Positions 8,033-16,027 of a stretch of DNA of 36,796 nucleotides are shown in pieces. Made by a program: the position numbers and the translations under genes. Source of the stretch: a virus. Under the pieces are notes generated by a model. The model made no database searches. It had not been told where the DNA came from and worked only from the letters and a program-made list of their open reading frames with translations. Positions within the stretch are counted from its first letter, which is position 1, and each line of letters starts with the position of its first letter. The stretch covers positions 1-36,796 of IMG/VR virus record IMGVR_UViG_3300045454_000143. One strand, given 5' to 3'.

Positions 8033-8731
8033 TCATGCCTCTTCCAAGAGTTCGTATTGAATTTGCAGGTGCGCCGGCGTGATGCGCTCGATCAGGCATT
8101 GCAAAGGACGGATGTTCGGCGGGCACGGCATCGGCCGACCCATGCGCCAGCGGCCCGCACGCGAAGGCGTCTGAATGCGTCCGCCGAAAGCCGGGCTTTC
8201 GTTCAGGTGAACGACGATGCGGAGGATGTTGCCGAACTGGTGGCCGGTCTTTCCCTTGCCTGACCGGAAGCATCCGATGCGAGAGCCGCAGCTTTGCGTT
8301 CCATCGATGCAAGAGATCGTCCAGCCAAGGCGGGCGACGATGGCGCTGAAGTATTCGCAGCGCGAGCCGCCGAGCGCCGCCACCTTCGTGCAGAGGTCGG
8401 GAAAGGGGTCGCACGCATCCGGGAGACCATACTCTGTCATCCACTGGTCATGCGTTTCGGAATGCGTCGCGCACCAAAACTCCAAGCGAAGCGCGCAGAT
8501 GCGCTGCTCGAGATAGTTTCGAACCTCGCCGATCGCTGCGAAGAAAGCGTAGATCACAGATCCTTTGCGGCCCTCGGTCGAGAAGGTGTCCCCCTGAAAA
8601 GCGCCTGGCTGGAAACCGGAAACAATCTCGCGCCATGGGCCGCCTTCATGGGTCTGCCAGGCGCGGCCGCGCGGGAGCAATGCCAGCGTGGCAGCTATGC
8701 TCTCGCTGAGCGTCGGGCAACGGAATTTCAT
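8033..8731 (-). CDS. Mu gp48-like baseplate protein (DUF2313/YmfQ family)
   Basis: A 232-residue protein. The N-terminus ALLPRGRAW followed by a ~90-residue helical part (LEQRICALRLEFWCATHSET HDQWMTEYGLPD, quoted in two parts) matches the family of Mu gp48/YmfQ proteins, where 'LLPxGxAW' and a 'W...LGLPD' motif are typical. It is longer than many relatives, with a cysteine-rich second half (CEYF, TISCIDGTQSC, IGCF) that may bind metal or form disulfides. Position after gp47 and before the fibre genes is exactly that of Mu. It likely forms part of the baseplate wedge that holds fibres. Confidence 0.75.
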   Translation of the reverse strand: MKFRCPTLSESIAATLALLPRGRAWQTHEGGPWREIVSGFQPGAFQGDTFSTEGRKGSVIYAFFAAIGEVRNYLEQRICALRLEFWCATHSETHDQWMTEYGLPDACDPFPDLCTKVAALGGSRCEYFSAIVARLGWTISCIDGTQSCGSRIGCFRSGKGKTGHQFGNILRIVVHLNESPAFGGRIQTPSRAGRWRMGRPMPCPPNIRPLQCLIERITPAHLQIQYELLEEA

Positions 8732-8742
8732 CGATCTTGCCT

Positions 8743-9852
8743 TTAGGAGAAGCTGACTTCGCCAAGGACCGGGATTTGGCCCGGCTCAACTTCAACGTCC
8801 TCTTCAGGCGTCACGACAACTTCGCGCAACACGCCTTCGGCGTTGCCAACTGCCTGCCAAATCCACGCTACCGGGAAGGAGTACGGGTATGCCAAATAGG
8901 GCATCGCGATATCGACATCATCACCGGCAACCCGCGACAGACGCTTGAATGCTTCGCGGAGTTCAGCGAGCACCGCTTCGCGCGTGGTGATGGTGTCGGG
9001 CGTAAGCCCAGAGATCGAGATATCGATCGGCAAGGGCGTCGGTGCCTGCACCGTGACGCGCGCCGTAGCCGGCTGCAGCGCCGCGAGGTGCCTTTCGATC
9101 CGCGTGATTTCACCGCCAGACGGGATGCCGTCCTGATAGAGATCATCCATCAGCGGGAAGATGCGAACCGTTCCCGGACCATTCCAGAGCCGCTCGACGA
9201 AGACGCGCGTAACGCCTGGCACCTGCGTGGTCCAAATCACGTAATCCGAAGCCGAGCCGCCGTGATGCGGGTTGCGCTTCCGGAAGAGAATGCGCGCCCG
9301 ATAGTCCTCGATATTCTCGATGTCGGCACCGAGCGCAATATTGTCCGGCCCGACCTCGGCAAGCGCATCGTCGAGCACCGCGTCGACACCACTCACAACC
9401 TCGAGCGCCGTGCCTTCGATCGTGTTCGTGATCTTCCCGGTCGCGATCGCCACCACCGTGACTTGGATCGTGCCAGCGCCGGCCTGCGATCCGCCATTCA
9501 CCGAGGTAAACTCGACACCGTCAGCGCGTCGAAAGATAGCGCCAGCGTTGATCGTCATCGCGCCATCAGATGCGATTGACACCTTCCCCGACGCCGGCGC
9601 GGCCGGTTTCTGCGGGATCGAAAACTCTTCGCCGTGAAGGGTCAGGCTCTCAAGGTCGGGGGCGGTGTGCGCGAACTTCTGCCGCGATACGTACGACATG
9701 AAGCCGAACACCTCGAAGACCATCCCGGCGACGACCTTTGCGGTGGTGTAGAGGTTGTTCGGCCAGATATGCGCGTCGCTGCCCTTCAGATTGGCACGGA
9801 ACGACTTGCGCGATCGCTCCATCAAATCCTTTAGTGTGGGCAGTTGAAACAT
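8743..9852 (-). CDS. baseplate J/gp47 family protein
   Basis: A 369-residue baseplate wedge protein. Key signs: N-terminal FQLPTLKDLMERSRKSFRAN, then ALEVVSGVDAVLDDALAEVG and the strongly conserved ENIEDYRARILFRKRNP with SASDYVIWTTQVPGVTRVFV, the core of the Baseplate_J domain (P2 gpJ, Mu gp47, T4 gp6 superfamily). It would form the ring of the contractile-tail baseplate that dimerises and links to the tube-end proteins. It begins 3 bases after the gp46 gene stops and belongs to the run gp44-gp45-gp46-gp47-gp48, the same order as in Mu. Length is normal for the Mu type. Confidence 0.9.
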   Translation of the reverse strand: MFQLPTLKDLMERSRKSFRANLKGSDAHIWPNNLYTTAKVVAGMVFEVFGFMSYVSRQKFAHTAPDLESLTLHGEEFSIPQKPAAPASGKVSIASDGAMTINAGAIFRRADGVEFTSVNGGSQAGAGTIQVTVVAIATGKITNTIEGTALEVVSGVDAVLDDALAEVGPDNIALGADIENIEDYRARILFRKRNPHHGGSASDYVIWTTQVPGVTRVFVERLWNGPGTVRIFPLMDDLYQDGIPSGGEITRIERHLAALQPATARVTVQAPTPLPIDISISGLTPDTITTREAVLAELREAFKRLSRVAGDDVDIAMPYLAYPYSFPVAWIWQAVGNAEGVLREVVVTPEEDVEVEPGQIPVLGEVSFS

Positions 9853-9855
9853 CGA

Positions 9856-10443
9856 TCACCTCGGCGGATACATCGGGAAAGCCTGCGGCTTCGGGGCCGT
9901 AGCAGTCTGTTTCCAGATGTCTTCGAAACGGAAATCGTAGATGCGCGTGTCGTCGCGTCCGTAGATTTGGACCGCGAGATCGAGACGATTGACAGCGAAC
10001 GAAGCCGAGGCCTGCACCTCGATCCGCACCGCAACGCGCTGGAAGATCAGCGTCGCCAGCGCTTCGAGCGCGATGGCTTCGACCCATCTGCGGATTTCCT
10101 CAGTCAGGATCGACCGCTCAAAAATCCACAGCAGCGAACCGAGTTCGCGTTCGCCCAGAGCAGGCTGGATATCGATGGCATCGCCATACCAACCACGCGG
10201 GTCACCGTCGCCGATCAAGTAACGCAGAGGATGATCGTCGGGGATACGCTTGTCCGTGAACAGCGCAAGGATGACTGCGGTGTGCAGGGCTGCTTTCGAC
10301 CGTAAGCCGCCGCGGTTCTGCGCCTCGTCAGCGTCGGCGAGCGCCCAATCGGCCCTGCCATCGGGCGGCGACCAGATGCTATCCCAATATAGGATCGGCT
10401 GCTTGTCGGAGCCCTCATCGATGCGGACGCGGAGCGATGCCAT
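9856..10443 (-). CDS. phage GP46 family baseplate protein
   Basis: A 195-residue protein of the Mu GP46 family, counterpart of gp25/W-type baseplate subunits. Visible family features are the beginning (LRVRIDEGS), the ADWALADADEAQNRGGLRS stretch near residues 30-50, ALFTDKRIPDDHP (about 60) and GWYGDAIDI, which is the GP46 hallmark ('LftdrRa..dd..p......rGWWgD'). It is a baseplate wedge component of contractile tails, beside gp45 (spike) and gp47 (J). Its start codon overlaps the preceding stop by one base (TGATG). Confident by motif and order. Confidence 0.9.
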   Translation of the reverse strand: MASLRVRIDEGSDKQPILYWDSIWSPPDGRADWALADADEAQNRGGLRSKAALHTAVILALFTDKRIPDDHPLRYLIGDGDPRGWYGDAIDIQPALGERELGSLLWIFERSILTEEIRRWVEAIALEALATLIFQRVAVRIEVQASASFAVNRLDLAVQIYGRDDTRIYDFRFEDIWKQTATAPKPQAFPMYPPR

Positions 10444-10952
10444 CAGCTCACCCTCGCGTACACGTTCATCGAAATGCCTTCCTCCGTCGCGACGCGGGCG
10501 TAAGTGCCTTCCGTGCCGTCACCGCCCAGATAGACATCCTTGCCGCTGCCAGGCGTGACGGTGACCTTGTCGTCTTGGGATCGTATCTCGACCACGCCCT
10601 TCTTGGCGTTCACCGAAATGCCGTCATTGCCCTTCGCGAAGATCACGTTGCCCTTGTCGTCGTAAAGGACAGCCTGACCTTCCTTCAGGTTCTTCTGACG
10701 GTGGTCCTTGTGCTCACCGCCAAAGAACAGCGTACGGTCGGATCGACCGCCAAGCTGGATCATCACGCCTTCCGCTTCGCGGTTCGGGTTTGATGTGAAG
10801 CCGTGCGGCAGGACGCGGACGATCTTCTCTGGACGCTCTTCGCGTAGTCCCGCGAGATCGATCTTCTGCTGCGTCCCGTCGTCATAAACCTTCATGACTC
10901 GCGCGCGTCGGATCACGCTGCGCACCATGTCATCATGCTCGTTGAATGACAT
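10443..10952 (-). CDS. baseplate assembly protein V / Mu gp45 spike
   Basis: A 169-residue protein of the Mu gp45 / P2 gpV group. The N-terminus has VIRRARVMKVYDDGTQQKID, an OB-fold-like start, followed by LPHGFTSNPNREAEGVMIQL and GGRSDRTLFFGGEHKDHRQK, a recognisable Mu gp45 core. The C-terminal half is a repetitive beta-rich segment (KGNVIFAKGNDGISVNAKKG) suited to a trimeric beta-helix needle. It forms the central membrane-piercing spike at the baseplate hub. The extreme C-terminus (MNVYARVS) shows no HxH metal motif at the tip. It lies between the gp44-like hub and gp46. Confidence 0.88.
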   Translation of the reverse strand: MSFNEHDDMVRSVIRRARVMKVYDDGTQQKIDLAGLREERPEKIVRVLPHGFTSNPNREAEGVMIQLGGRSDRTLFFGGEHKDHRQKNLKEGQAVLYDDKGNVIFAKGNDGISVNAKKGVVEIRSQDDKVTVTPGSGKDVYLGGDGTEGTYARVATEEGISMNVYARVS

Positions 10953-10954
10953 AC

Positions 10955-12013
10955 CTATTCCGCATCGCTATCGTCTTGGGTCCACTCGGACCCGGATTTG
11001 TTGCCTTTACCTCCCCCGCCGCCGTAGGAGCGAGGATCCGTGAGGCCAACGGAAGCAATGCTGCCGTTCTCATCCTGTTTGAACGTCACGTGCTCGATCA
11101 GCATATCTTGCGTGATGTCGAAGGTCGGGCTCTCGGTCCAGATCAGATGACCGGGCTCGAAAACCTTGCCGCCTTCGTCGCGGAAGCCCTGCGTCTCGAC
11201 CAGCGCCTTCAGCGCGTGCCCGGCTGAGCGATCCCGGCGGTTCTTCGCCCGCTTCTTGGCGCGATCCTTCGTCGTGTCGGCGTCCTGCACGATGATGATC
11301 GGACGGTGCCGATCGATGCCCTTGTCACGCGCGATCGCTTGAATTTCGAGGTTGTCGACGCCGTGGTCGAAGGGGCGCTGACCGCGCACCGTGTATTTCG
11401 AATGGCGATTGGTCCCGTTGTGATCCGCCGTGCCCGACAGGATGTTGCGGCCCTCGATCAAACCACCGCTGTGGCGCTGGCTTCCAGCCTTCGTGATCTT
11501 GGCGTTTCCGTTTGCAACGCCGGTGATCGTCATACCCTGATCGCGCGCCATTTTCTCAACAGCGCGAAATACACTCTCGCCAGGCGTGATCTGATACTGG
11601 TCGATCTTTTCGAGCTGCTGATCGGTCTCGAAGCGCGCGGATATGCCTACCGAGATTTCGTTGCCGATTTCGAGCGGGTCTTTCTTCTTGAACGCTCCCG
11701 TCTTGTGCTCGGCACTGCTGTCAATCAAGTCCGCCGACTTCGACCGCCCCGAAACGGTGATCATTCGGTTCGTTGCTTCGAGGCGCGGCTGCTTCTGGTC
11801 GACGTAACCCTTCAGCAGCAGATCGGAATTGGCATATATCGCCACCTCGGCGCCGACCCTGAAGATAGCATTGGCGGCCGAGACGCCAGGCTCGGCCGCG
11901 ATCTCGATCGTGAACGTTCGCGCCGCGTCGTTGAAGGCAGCACGCACGGAAACGGATTTGAAAGCCGTGTAGCGCGTCCCGCCGACGACGATGGAAATGA
12001 CCTCCACACCCAT
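10955..12013 (-). CDS. baseplate hub protein, Mu gpP/gp44-like
   Basis: A 352-residue hub protein. N-terminal region VEVISIVVGGTRYTAFKSVS with FKSV...AFNDAARTF is typical of Mu gp44/gpP, related to T4 gp27 and gpD. Later MITVSGRSKSADLIDSS and the GESVFRAVEKMARDQGMTIT segment match the 'G.t.v...i.ra.G.....' hub domain. The tail has LVETQGFRDEGGKVFEPGHL. It would sit on top of the spike and serve as the tube's adaptor. TGATG overlap with the upstream gpN-like stop shows tight coupling. The final 20 residues are gly/ser/acidic (GGGGKGNKSGSEW), probably flexible. Confidence 0.87.
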   Translation of the reverse strand: MGVEVISIVVGGTRYTAFKSVSVRAAFNDAARTFTIEIAAEPGVSAANAIFRVGAEVAIYANSDLLLKGYVDQKQPRLEATNRMITVSGRSKSADLIDSSAEHKTGAFKKKDPLEIGNEISVGISARFETDQQLEKIDQYQITPGESVFRAVEKMARDQGMTITGVANGNAKITKAGSQRHSGGLIEGRNILSGTADHNGTNRHSKYTVRGQRPFDHGVDNLEIQAIARDKGIDRHRPIIIVQDADTTKDRAKKRAKNRRDRSAGHALKALVETQGFRDEGGKVFEPGHLIWTESPTFDITQDMLIEHVTFKQDENGSIASVGLTDPRSYGGGGGKGNKSGSEWTQDDSDAE

Positions 12014-13221
12014 CAGCGCGCTAAGGCCTCAAACTTGGCCGGCATGAACGACGGGTGAGCAACGCGGTTGCGCTCCGCGATCTGCGTTGACCGCGTCGGG
12101 TCTTGGTAGAGGCGCCAGGCCCAGAACAGTGACGGCATGCTGAGATTTGCCTCCACCGTCAGAACGGGAGCAAGGTTCGTGATGGTGGTCGACAGGAACT
12201 CAATCACGGCGTCGCGAAGCACTCCGATCGCATGATGAAGGTCAATTTCTGACGCCGGCAATTCCATCACTTCAGCTTCGAAATACTCTGCGACATTCGC
12301 TCGCAGCGTGATCCCGGCCGGACGATCGGTAAGCGAGGTGCGCGCGATCGCCTCGGAGTATGCCGCAAGCGATGCCATCTTAAGCGTACGGGCGGCGGCG
12401 GCATCGTTCACTGCTGCGGCACGCGCTGAGGGCGTTGGATATGGTGCCGAAGAGGCAGACCGCGTCAGGGTTGGATCGGAAATGATCTCTTCAAAGGCGC
12501 GGACAGCCGTATCGGCTGGCAAGCCGTCGCCCAAAGCGCGTGCCGATGCGATGATCCTCAGCGGCAGCGCGATATCGGCGGCGCGAACCAACTCCGGAAT
12601 TTCGTTGAAGATGGCCTCGATCTCAGCGCGCTGGACCGTGCTGACTGCCGGATCGACCGGAGTTGTCGTCCGGACCGCTTCGAGCACCGCGGCGGCGTCC
12701 TCCATCCCTGCATTCGCGGCTGCGACCACGAAGTCAGGCTTGCGGGTCACCTGAAGGTTGGAGACGAAGGACGCGGCTGCAGCCGTCGCCAGATTGTCGG
12801 CAGCAATAAAGATCAGGTTCGCGAGCGAACTGACCGTCGCAAGCGCGGTGGCGAAGCCCTCACGCACCATCTTCATATTGATCGCTTCGTATCCGGCTTG
12901 GTCCTTTGAATAGTCCCGCTTGAATTCGAGGCAGCGGACCAGCACGGGGCCGATCGATGGCAACACCATGATGCCCGGGCCGCGCTGCGCGCAGATGGCA
13001 ATCACAGCGTTGGCTTCAGCGTCCGCGCGGTCCGATGCGACGTAAGCGGTGATGTTGTAACCGCGCTTTCCCTCGCCGAGGTCTTCGAGGAACGGATCAT
13101 CGCGCATCGGGAATTCGTGAACAACGATGCGGCGGCTGCCCTCTTCGTCGTTCCGCTCGACCCAGAACGGAACGCCCTTGAATGACGCGAGCCAGAGCGA
13201 TTTGCGCCAGTCGCGTGCCAT
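12013..13221 (-). CDS. DNA circularization/tail protein gpN (Mu)
   Basis: A 402-residue protein with the N-terminal DNA-circularization domain of Mu gpN: MARDWRKSLWLASFKGVPFW with HEFPMRDDPFLEDLG and GYNITAYVASDRADAEANAV, the conserved 'a.frGvpF.v.......grr...hefP.rd.p..edlGr' start of the family. The remaining ~270 residues are alanine-rich and helical. Despite the historical name, the Mu protein acts as a tail/baseplate component joining tape measure and hub. It follows the tape-measure gene with a one-base overlap, as in Mu. The C-terminus ends with FWAWRLYQDPTRSTQIAERN, also typical of the family. Confidence 0.88.
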   Translation of the reverse strand: MARDWRKSLWLASFKGVPFWVERNDEEGSRRIVVHEFPMRDDPFLEDLGEGKRGYNITAYVASDRADAEANAVIAICAQRGPGIMVLPSIGPVLVRCLEFKRDYSKDQAGYEAINMKMVREGFATALATVSSLANLIFIAADNLATAAAASFVSNLQVTRKPDFVVAAANAGMEDAAAVLEAVRTTTPVDPAVSTVQRAEIEAIFNEIPELVRAADIALPLRIIASARALGDGLPADTAVRAFEEIISDPTLTRSASSAPYPTPSARAAAVNDAAAARTLKMASLAAYSEAIARTSLTDRPAGITLRANVAEYFEAEVMELPASEIDLHHAIGVLRDAVIEFLSTTITNLAPVLTVEANLSMPSLFWAWRLYQDPTRSTQIAERNRVAHPSFMPAKFEALAR

Positions 13222-15113
13222 TAGCGGCTCCCTATTCCAGACGACGGCGCAGCGTCAGGCGATGATCGGCCGGTCGAGCCGGCGCCGTTCGCCATGAGCT
13301 TGCCTTCAAGGCGCGCCAGCGCGCTTTCGACGCTGTTCTTCAGCGCGATCAGATCAGAACCAGCCGTGACTTCTACCTTAACCATCGCCTCGCCCTTCAC
13401 CTCAGCGCTGCCCTCGAGCTTCGCCGTGATGCCGGACAGGTCTAAATCAGAAGCTGCGGGGAATGCTGGACCGCCGCCTGAGCGCTTGCGCGGATCGGCG
13501 TCAGGCGTCGGGATCGAACCTTTCTTCCTAAAAGGCGTGTCGAACTGCGGCGTCAGCGAGTTCGGATCATCCGCGAGGCGACGATCGCGAACAGCGTCTT
13601 GCAGCTTCTTTACCTCAGCATCCGAGAACAGCTGCGAGGCGGTATGGCCCGGCCGTTCCAGAGCGGATCGCAGTTCGAACATTTCCGTACGAAGTTCCTG
13701 GAGTTGTTCATCGCCGGCGACCATTTCATCGGTCGACCGTTTGTCGCCGTCGGCGCGCCGCTTCCACCAACCGAGCTTGTCGCCCTCTCGCAGCTTGTTC
13801 TCTCGGAAATCGATGTCAGAACCGACCTCGCGCATGCGCTTCTCGAGCCTGCCGCGGCGATCATTCTCGATCTCGATCTGCAGACGCTCTTCCTTCGATT
13901 TGTTCCAATACTCGGCGGACTGCTCGAAGTTCTTCGAGAGCCAGTTCATCACCGACGATGCGCCCATCGCCTCGAAAGCAGCGCCGGCCGATGTCTTCAG
14001 CCGGTCGAAGCTTTCCGACAGGCGATTGATCGCGATCTGCGGCCGGGCGACGACGCGATCGAAATCCCTCATCGTCGATCCACCCGCTTTTTCAAGTTCG
14101 GCCGATACGTCGCGCAGCGTGTCCTTGTACGTCAGCAGGGCGCGCATACCGCGCGCGAACTCCATGTCCGTGAAGAGCTGCGGGATCTTCGAAAGGTCGC
14201 CTTTTGTGGCCTTCTCGGTCAACTGCGTGAATGTGGCGAGCAAATCGCCGCCCTCTTTGCGCGTCTTCGCCATTTCCTTGCGAAGGTCGATCCCAAACTT
14301 CTCGAATTTATTCGTGGTCTCTTCGCTCTCCATCTTCGCGAAGATGTTCTGGATCGAGGCCGCCGCCTCTTCCGTGGTGCCGGTGCCCTGTCGGATCGTC
14401 TGCATCACCGCGACGATCTTCTTCAGGCCTTTCTCGCCCTTCAAGCCAATCGCAGCCGCCGCCGGCGCGATCGACGGAAAGTAGCGAGCCATGTCCTTCA
14501 GTTCGAACTTGCCTGCCTTGCCGCCCGTGACCATCACGTCGAAGGCGGACTGCATTTTGTTCGTCGCAATGCCCATCGCCTGATCGAGCGATAGCGTCGT
14601 CGTCGCGATGTCCTTCACCTCGGCGCCTGCGGCCTGAGCGGTCTTGATGATGGCCGGCAGGGCGTCCCCAGCCTTCTTCAGGTCCATACCACCCGTGACC
14701 AGGCTTTCGATGCCTTCGCGAACCTCGTTGAAGCCCTTGCCGCCTTCATAGGCGAGATCGCGGAGCCGCGTCTGCAGATCTTCGATCTGCGCGTCTGTGG
14801 CATCGGCCGTGATACCGATGCGCGTGACAGCCAGGTCGGTTTCGCCGAAGCGCTTCACGGCTTGCGCACCGCCGTAGACCGCAGCTGCAGGGCCGAGAAC
14901 CCGCGCCGAGGCCGCGACCACAGAGCGCTGCGCGCGCGCCGCGATGCCTGAGCTCCGTTCAGCCGTGCTGACGGTGCGCGCGGCTGCGGCGGTGCTGCGG
15001 CTGGCAGCGGCGGCGGCGGAAGTGATCCGGCCAATCTTGGCCGCGATCCGATCAAACACACTGCCGGTCTTGTCGGCAGCCGAAAGTATCGCGCGGGCTT
15101 CGATAGTACGCAT
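13221..15113 (-). CDS. tail tape measure protein (TP901-like core)
   Basis: A 630-residue tape measure. The N-terminal ~75 residues are alanine-rich and helical (TSAAAAASRSTAAAARTVS). A TP901-type core follows at about 85-330, with FGETDLAVTRIGITADATDA, EVREGIESLVTGGMDLK, and KMQSAFDVMVTGGKAGKFEL. The rest is charged coiled coil. Known role: it fills the tail lumen, sets tail length and is ejected before DNA. By the usual rough rule of 0.15 nm per residue it predicts a tail of roughly 95 nm; this is an estimate. Its ATG overlaps the stop of the -1 frameshift product of the tail chaperone gene (TGATG). Confidence 0.87.
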   Translation of the reverse strand: MRTIEARAILSAADKTGSVFDRIAAKIGRITSAAAAASRSTAAAARTVSTAERSSGIAARAQRSVVAASARVLGPAAAVYGGAQAVKRFGETDLAVTRIGITADATDAQIEDLQTRLRDLAYEGGKGFNEVREGIESLVTGGMDLKKAGDALPAIIKTAQAAGAEVKDIATTTLSLDQAMGIATNKMQSAFDVMVTGGKAGKFELKDMARYFPSIAPAAAAIGLKGEKGLKKIVAVMQTIRQGTGTTEEAAASIQNIFAKMESEETTNKFEKFGIDLRKEMAKTRKEGGDLLATFTQLTEKATKGDLSKIPQLFTDMEFARGMRALLTYKDTLRDVSAELEKAGGSTMRDFDRVVARPQIAINRLSESFDRLKTSAGAAFEAMGASSVMNWLSKNFEQSAEYWNKSKEERLQIEIENDRRGRLEKRMREVGSDIDFRENKLREGDKLGWWKRRADGDKRSTDEMVAGDEQLQELRTEMFELRSALERPGHTASQLFSDAEVKKLQDAVRDRRLADDPNSLTPQFDTPFRKKGSIPTPDADPRKRSGGGPAFPAASDLDLSGITAKLEGSAEVKGEAMVKVEVTAGSDLIALKNSVESALARLEGKLMANGAGSTGRSSPDAAPSSGIGSR

Positions 15114-15570
15114 CAGCGGCCCCGCATCTTCTTCCGGAAATCGACACCGCGGTTAGTCCAGTGCGCGATCTCGAGGAATGTCATCTGTGCAACAGATCGG
15201 GCGTCAAAGCCGAAGCCGAAGATGAGCGCGTCGGCGCAGAGAACTACGTCTTCGCCGACGCCATCTTGAAAAAACCGAGTACCGCGTCCCTGAGCGCAAG
15301 AGCGTCGCGATAATCGATCTGCTCGAGCAATCCTGCTTCACAATCGCAAAGCGTTTCGACGTACTTCCGTACGATTTCCGGGTTAACGTCCGGCATCGCG
15401 CCGCCGCTGACCACGATCAGCATAGTCGGATCGCCGTAGGTCATGATGTCGACGTAGCGAGGCATCCGGAGCCGGATGACCTTGATTTCGCCAGCATGCC
15501 CCCGGATCGGCTTCACGAGCGTGCGGACGTGGGAGCCATCCACGTCCTTGGCGTAGCTCTCATCAGCCAT
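15113..15570 (-). CDS. tail assembly chaperone, long -1 frameshift product
   Basis: Predicted 152-residue fusion made by -1 slippage at T TTT TTC (15274..15268) near the end of the short chaperone frame. After the slip, the frame stays open for 51 residues (starting QDGVGEDVVL, ending RKKMRGR) and stops exactly at 15115-15113, in a TGATG overlap with the tape-measure ATG. This mirrors lambda gpG/gpGT and the conserved -1 frameshift of Mu-like tails between gp41 and the tape measure. The extension lacks its own good start and ribosome site, and it fills otherwise unexplained sequence between the two genes. The site sequence and open frame are directly visible; actual slippage is inferred. Confidence 0.78.
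15244..15570 (-). CDS. tail assembly chaperone, short 0-frame product (Mu gp41-like)
   Basis: A 108-residue protein in the tube/tape-measure interval, where contractile-tail phages encode the short tail-assembly chaperone. It contains the family-like stretch TLVKPIRGHAGEIKVIRLRM near residues 17-36 ('l..Pi...g..v..l.lR.p...d') and MTYGDPTMLIVVSGG. The 3' end encodes VLGFFKMASAKT, where FF covers the slippery site. The chaperone coats the tape measure during tail assembly and is not in the virion. It overlaps the tube gene by 8 bases. Confidence 0.82.
   Translation of the reverse strand: MADESYAKDVDGSHVRTLVKPIRGHAGEIKVIRLRMPRYVDIMTYGDPTMLIVVSGGAMPDVNPEIVRKYVETLCDCEAGLLEQIDYRDALALRDAVLGFFKMASAKT
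15268..15274 (-). other. -1 ribosomal frameshift slippery heptamer
   Basis: T TTT TTC in the zero frame of the tail chaperone gene, read on the minus strand (plus strand gaaaaaa). The zero frame ends 8 codons after the slip codon (TAG at 15246-15244). The -1 frame continues to 15113. This is a classical X XXY YYZ heptamer at the position where lambda and Mu use frameshifting to make the extended chaperone. Confidence 0.78.
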
Positions 15571-15964
15571 TGACGGTCTCGTAACGTTCTGCCGCCAAGC
15601 CGAGGCCGCTCACCTCGCCCGTCGCAGTGTTGTGCTGCGGTTGGCCCGTGAAGAAGGCATTCGAAAGCAGGTGCATGATGTTCGTGTCCTGCTCAACGAA
15701 GGTCACCGGGATGTTGTCGAGCAGCATCAAGGTCTCGTCCCACTTTAGCGGACGGCCCGCCCCATCCACCAAACCAGAATTTCGGTCGAAAGTGATCTCG
15801 ACCGTTCGGGCCTTCGGCTTGACGGTGCGGTAGAGCGAGCCGTCCTGATTGACGCCGGCTTCGACCGAGATACCCGAAGCGTCGATCGTGATCTCGCCGC
15901 GCGCGGAATACTGCACGCCGTTGATGGTGGTCGAGACCCGGCCACCGGTGGTGTGACGTCCCAT
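15563..15964 (-). CDS. tail tube protein, Mu gpM-like
   Basis: A 133-residue tube subunit. The N-terminus GRVSTTINGVQYSARGEITI is characteristic of Mu gpM/PF10618 ('r.aG.a.v.v.G......g.l'), followed by VEITFDRNSGLVDGAGRPLK and the C-terminal FFTGQPQHNTATGEVSGLGL, which closely follows the family ending 'l.gr...n..tGev....f.g'. It polymerises as the inner tube inside the contractile sheath. It comes directly after the sheath gene with a 63-bp spacer carrying a terminator-like stem-loop, and has AGGAG upstream of its ATG. Length is normal. Confidence 0.9.
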   Translation of the reverse strand: MGRHTTGGRVSTTINGVQYSARGEITIDASGISVEAGVNQDGSLYRTVKPKARTVEITFDRNSGLVDGAGRPLKWDETLMLLDNIPVTFVEQDTNIMHLLSNAFFTGQPQHNTATGEVSGLGLAAERYETVNG

Positions 15965-15989
15965 CTTCGTTTCTCCTGAATGCCTAGAT

Positions 15990-16020
15990 TAAAACGGAGG
16001 CGCGGCTCAGCGGCCGCGCC
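15990..16020 (-). terminator. terminator-like stem-loop between sheath and tube genes
   Basis: On the minus strand GGCGCGGC, a 6-nt loop, then GCCGCGCC (perfect 8-bp stem, 16020..15999), followed by TCCGTTTTAATC with a short T-run. It resembles a weak intrinsic terminator or attenuator placed just after the sheath stop and before the tube ATG. It may balance sheath and tube levels or mark a 3' end for processing. The T-run is short, so strong termination is unlikely. Confidence 0.55.
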
Positions 16021-16027
16021 CGCGGTG

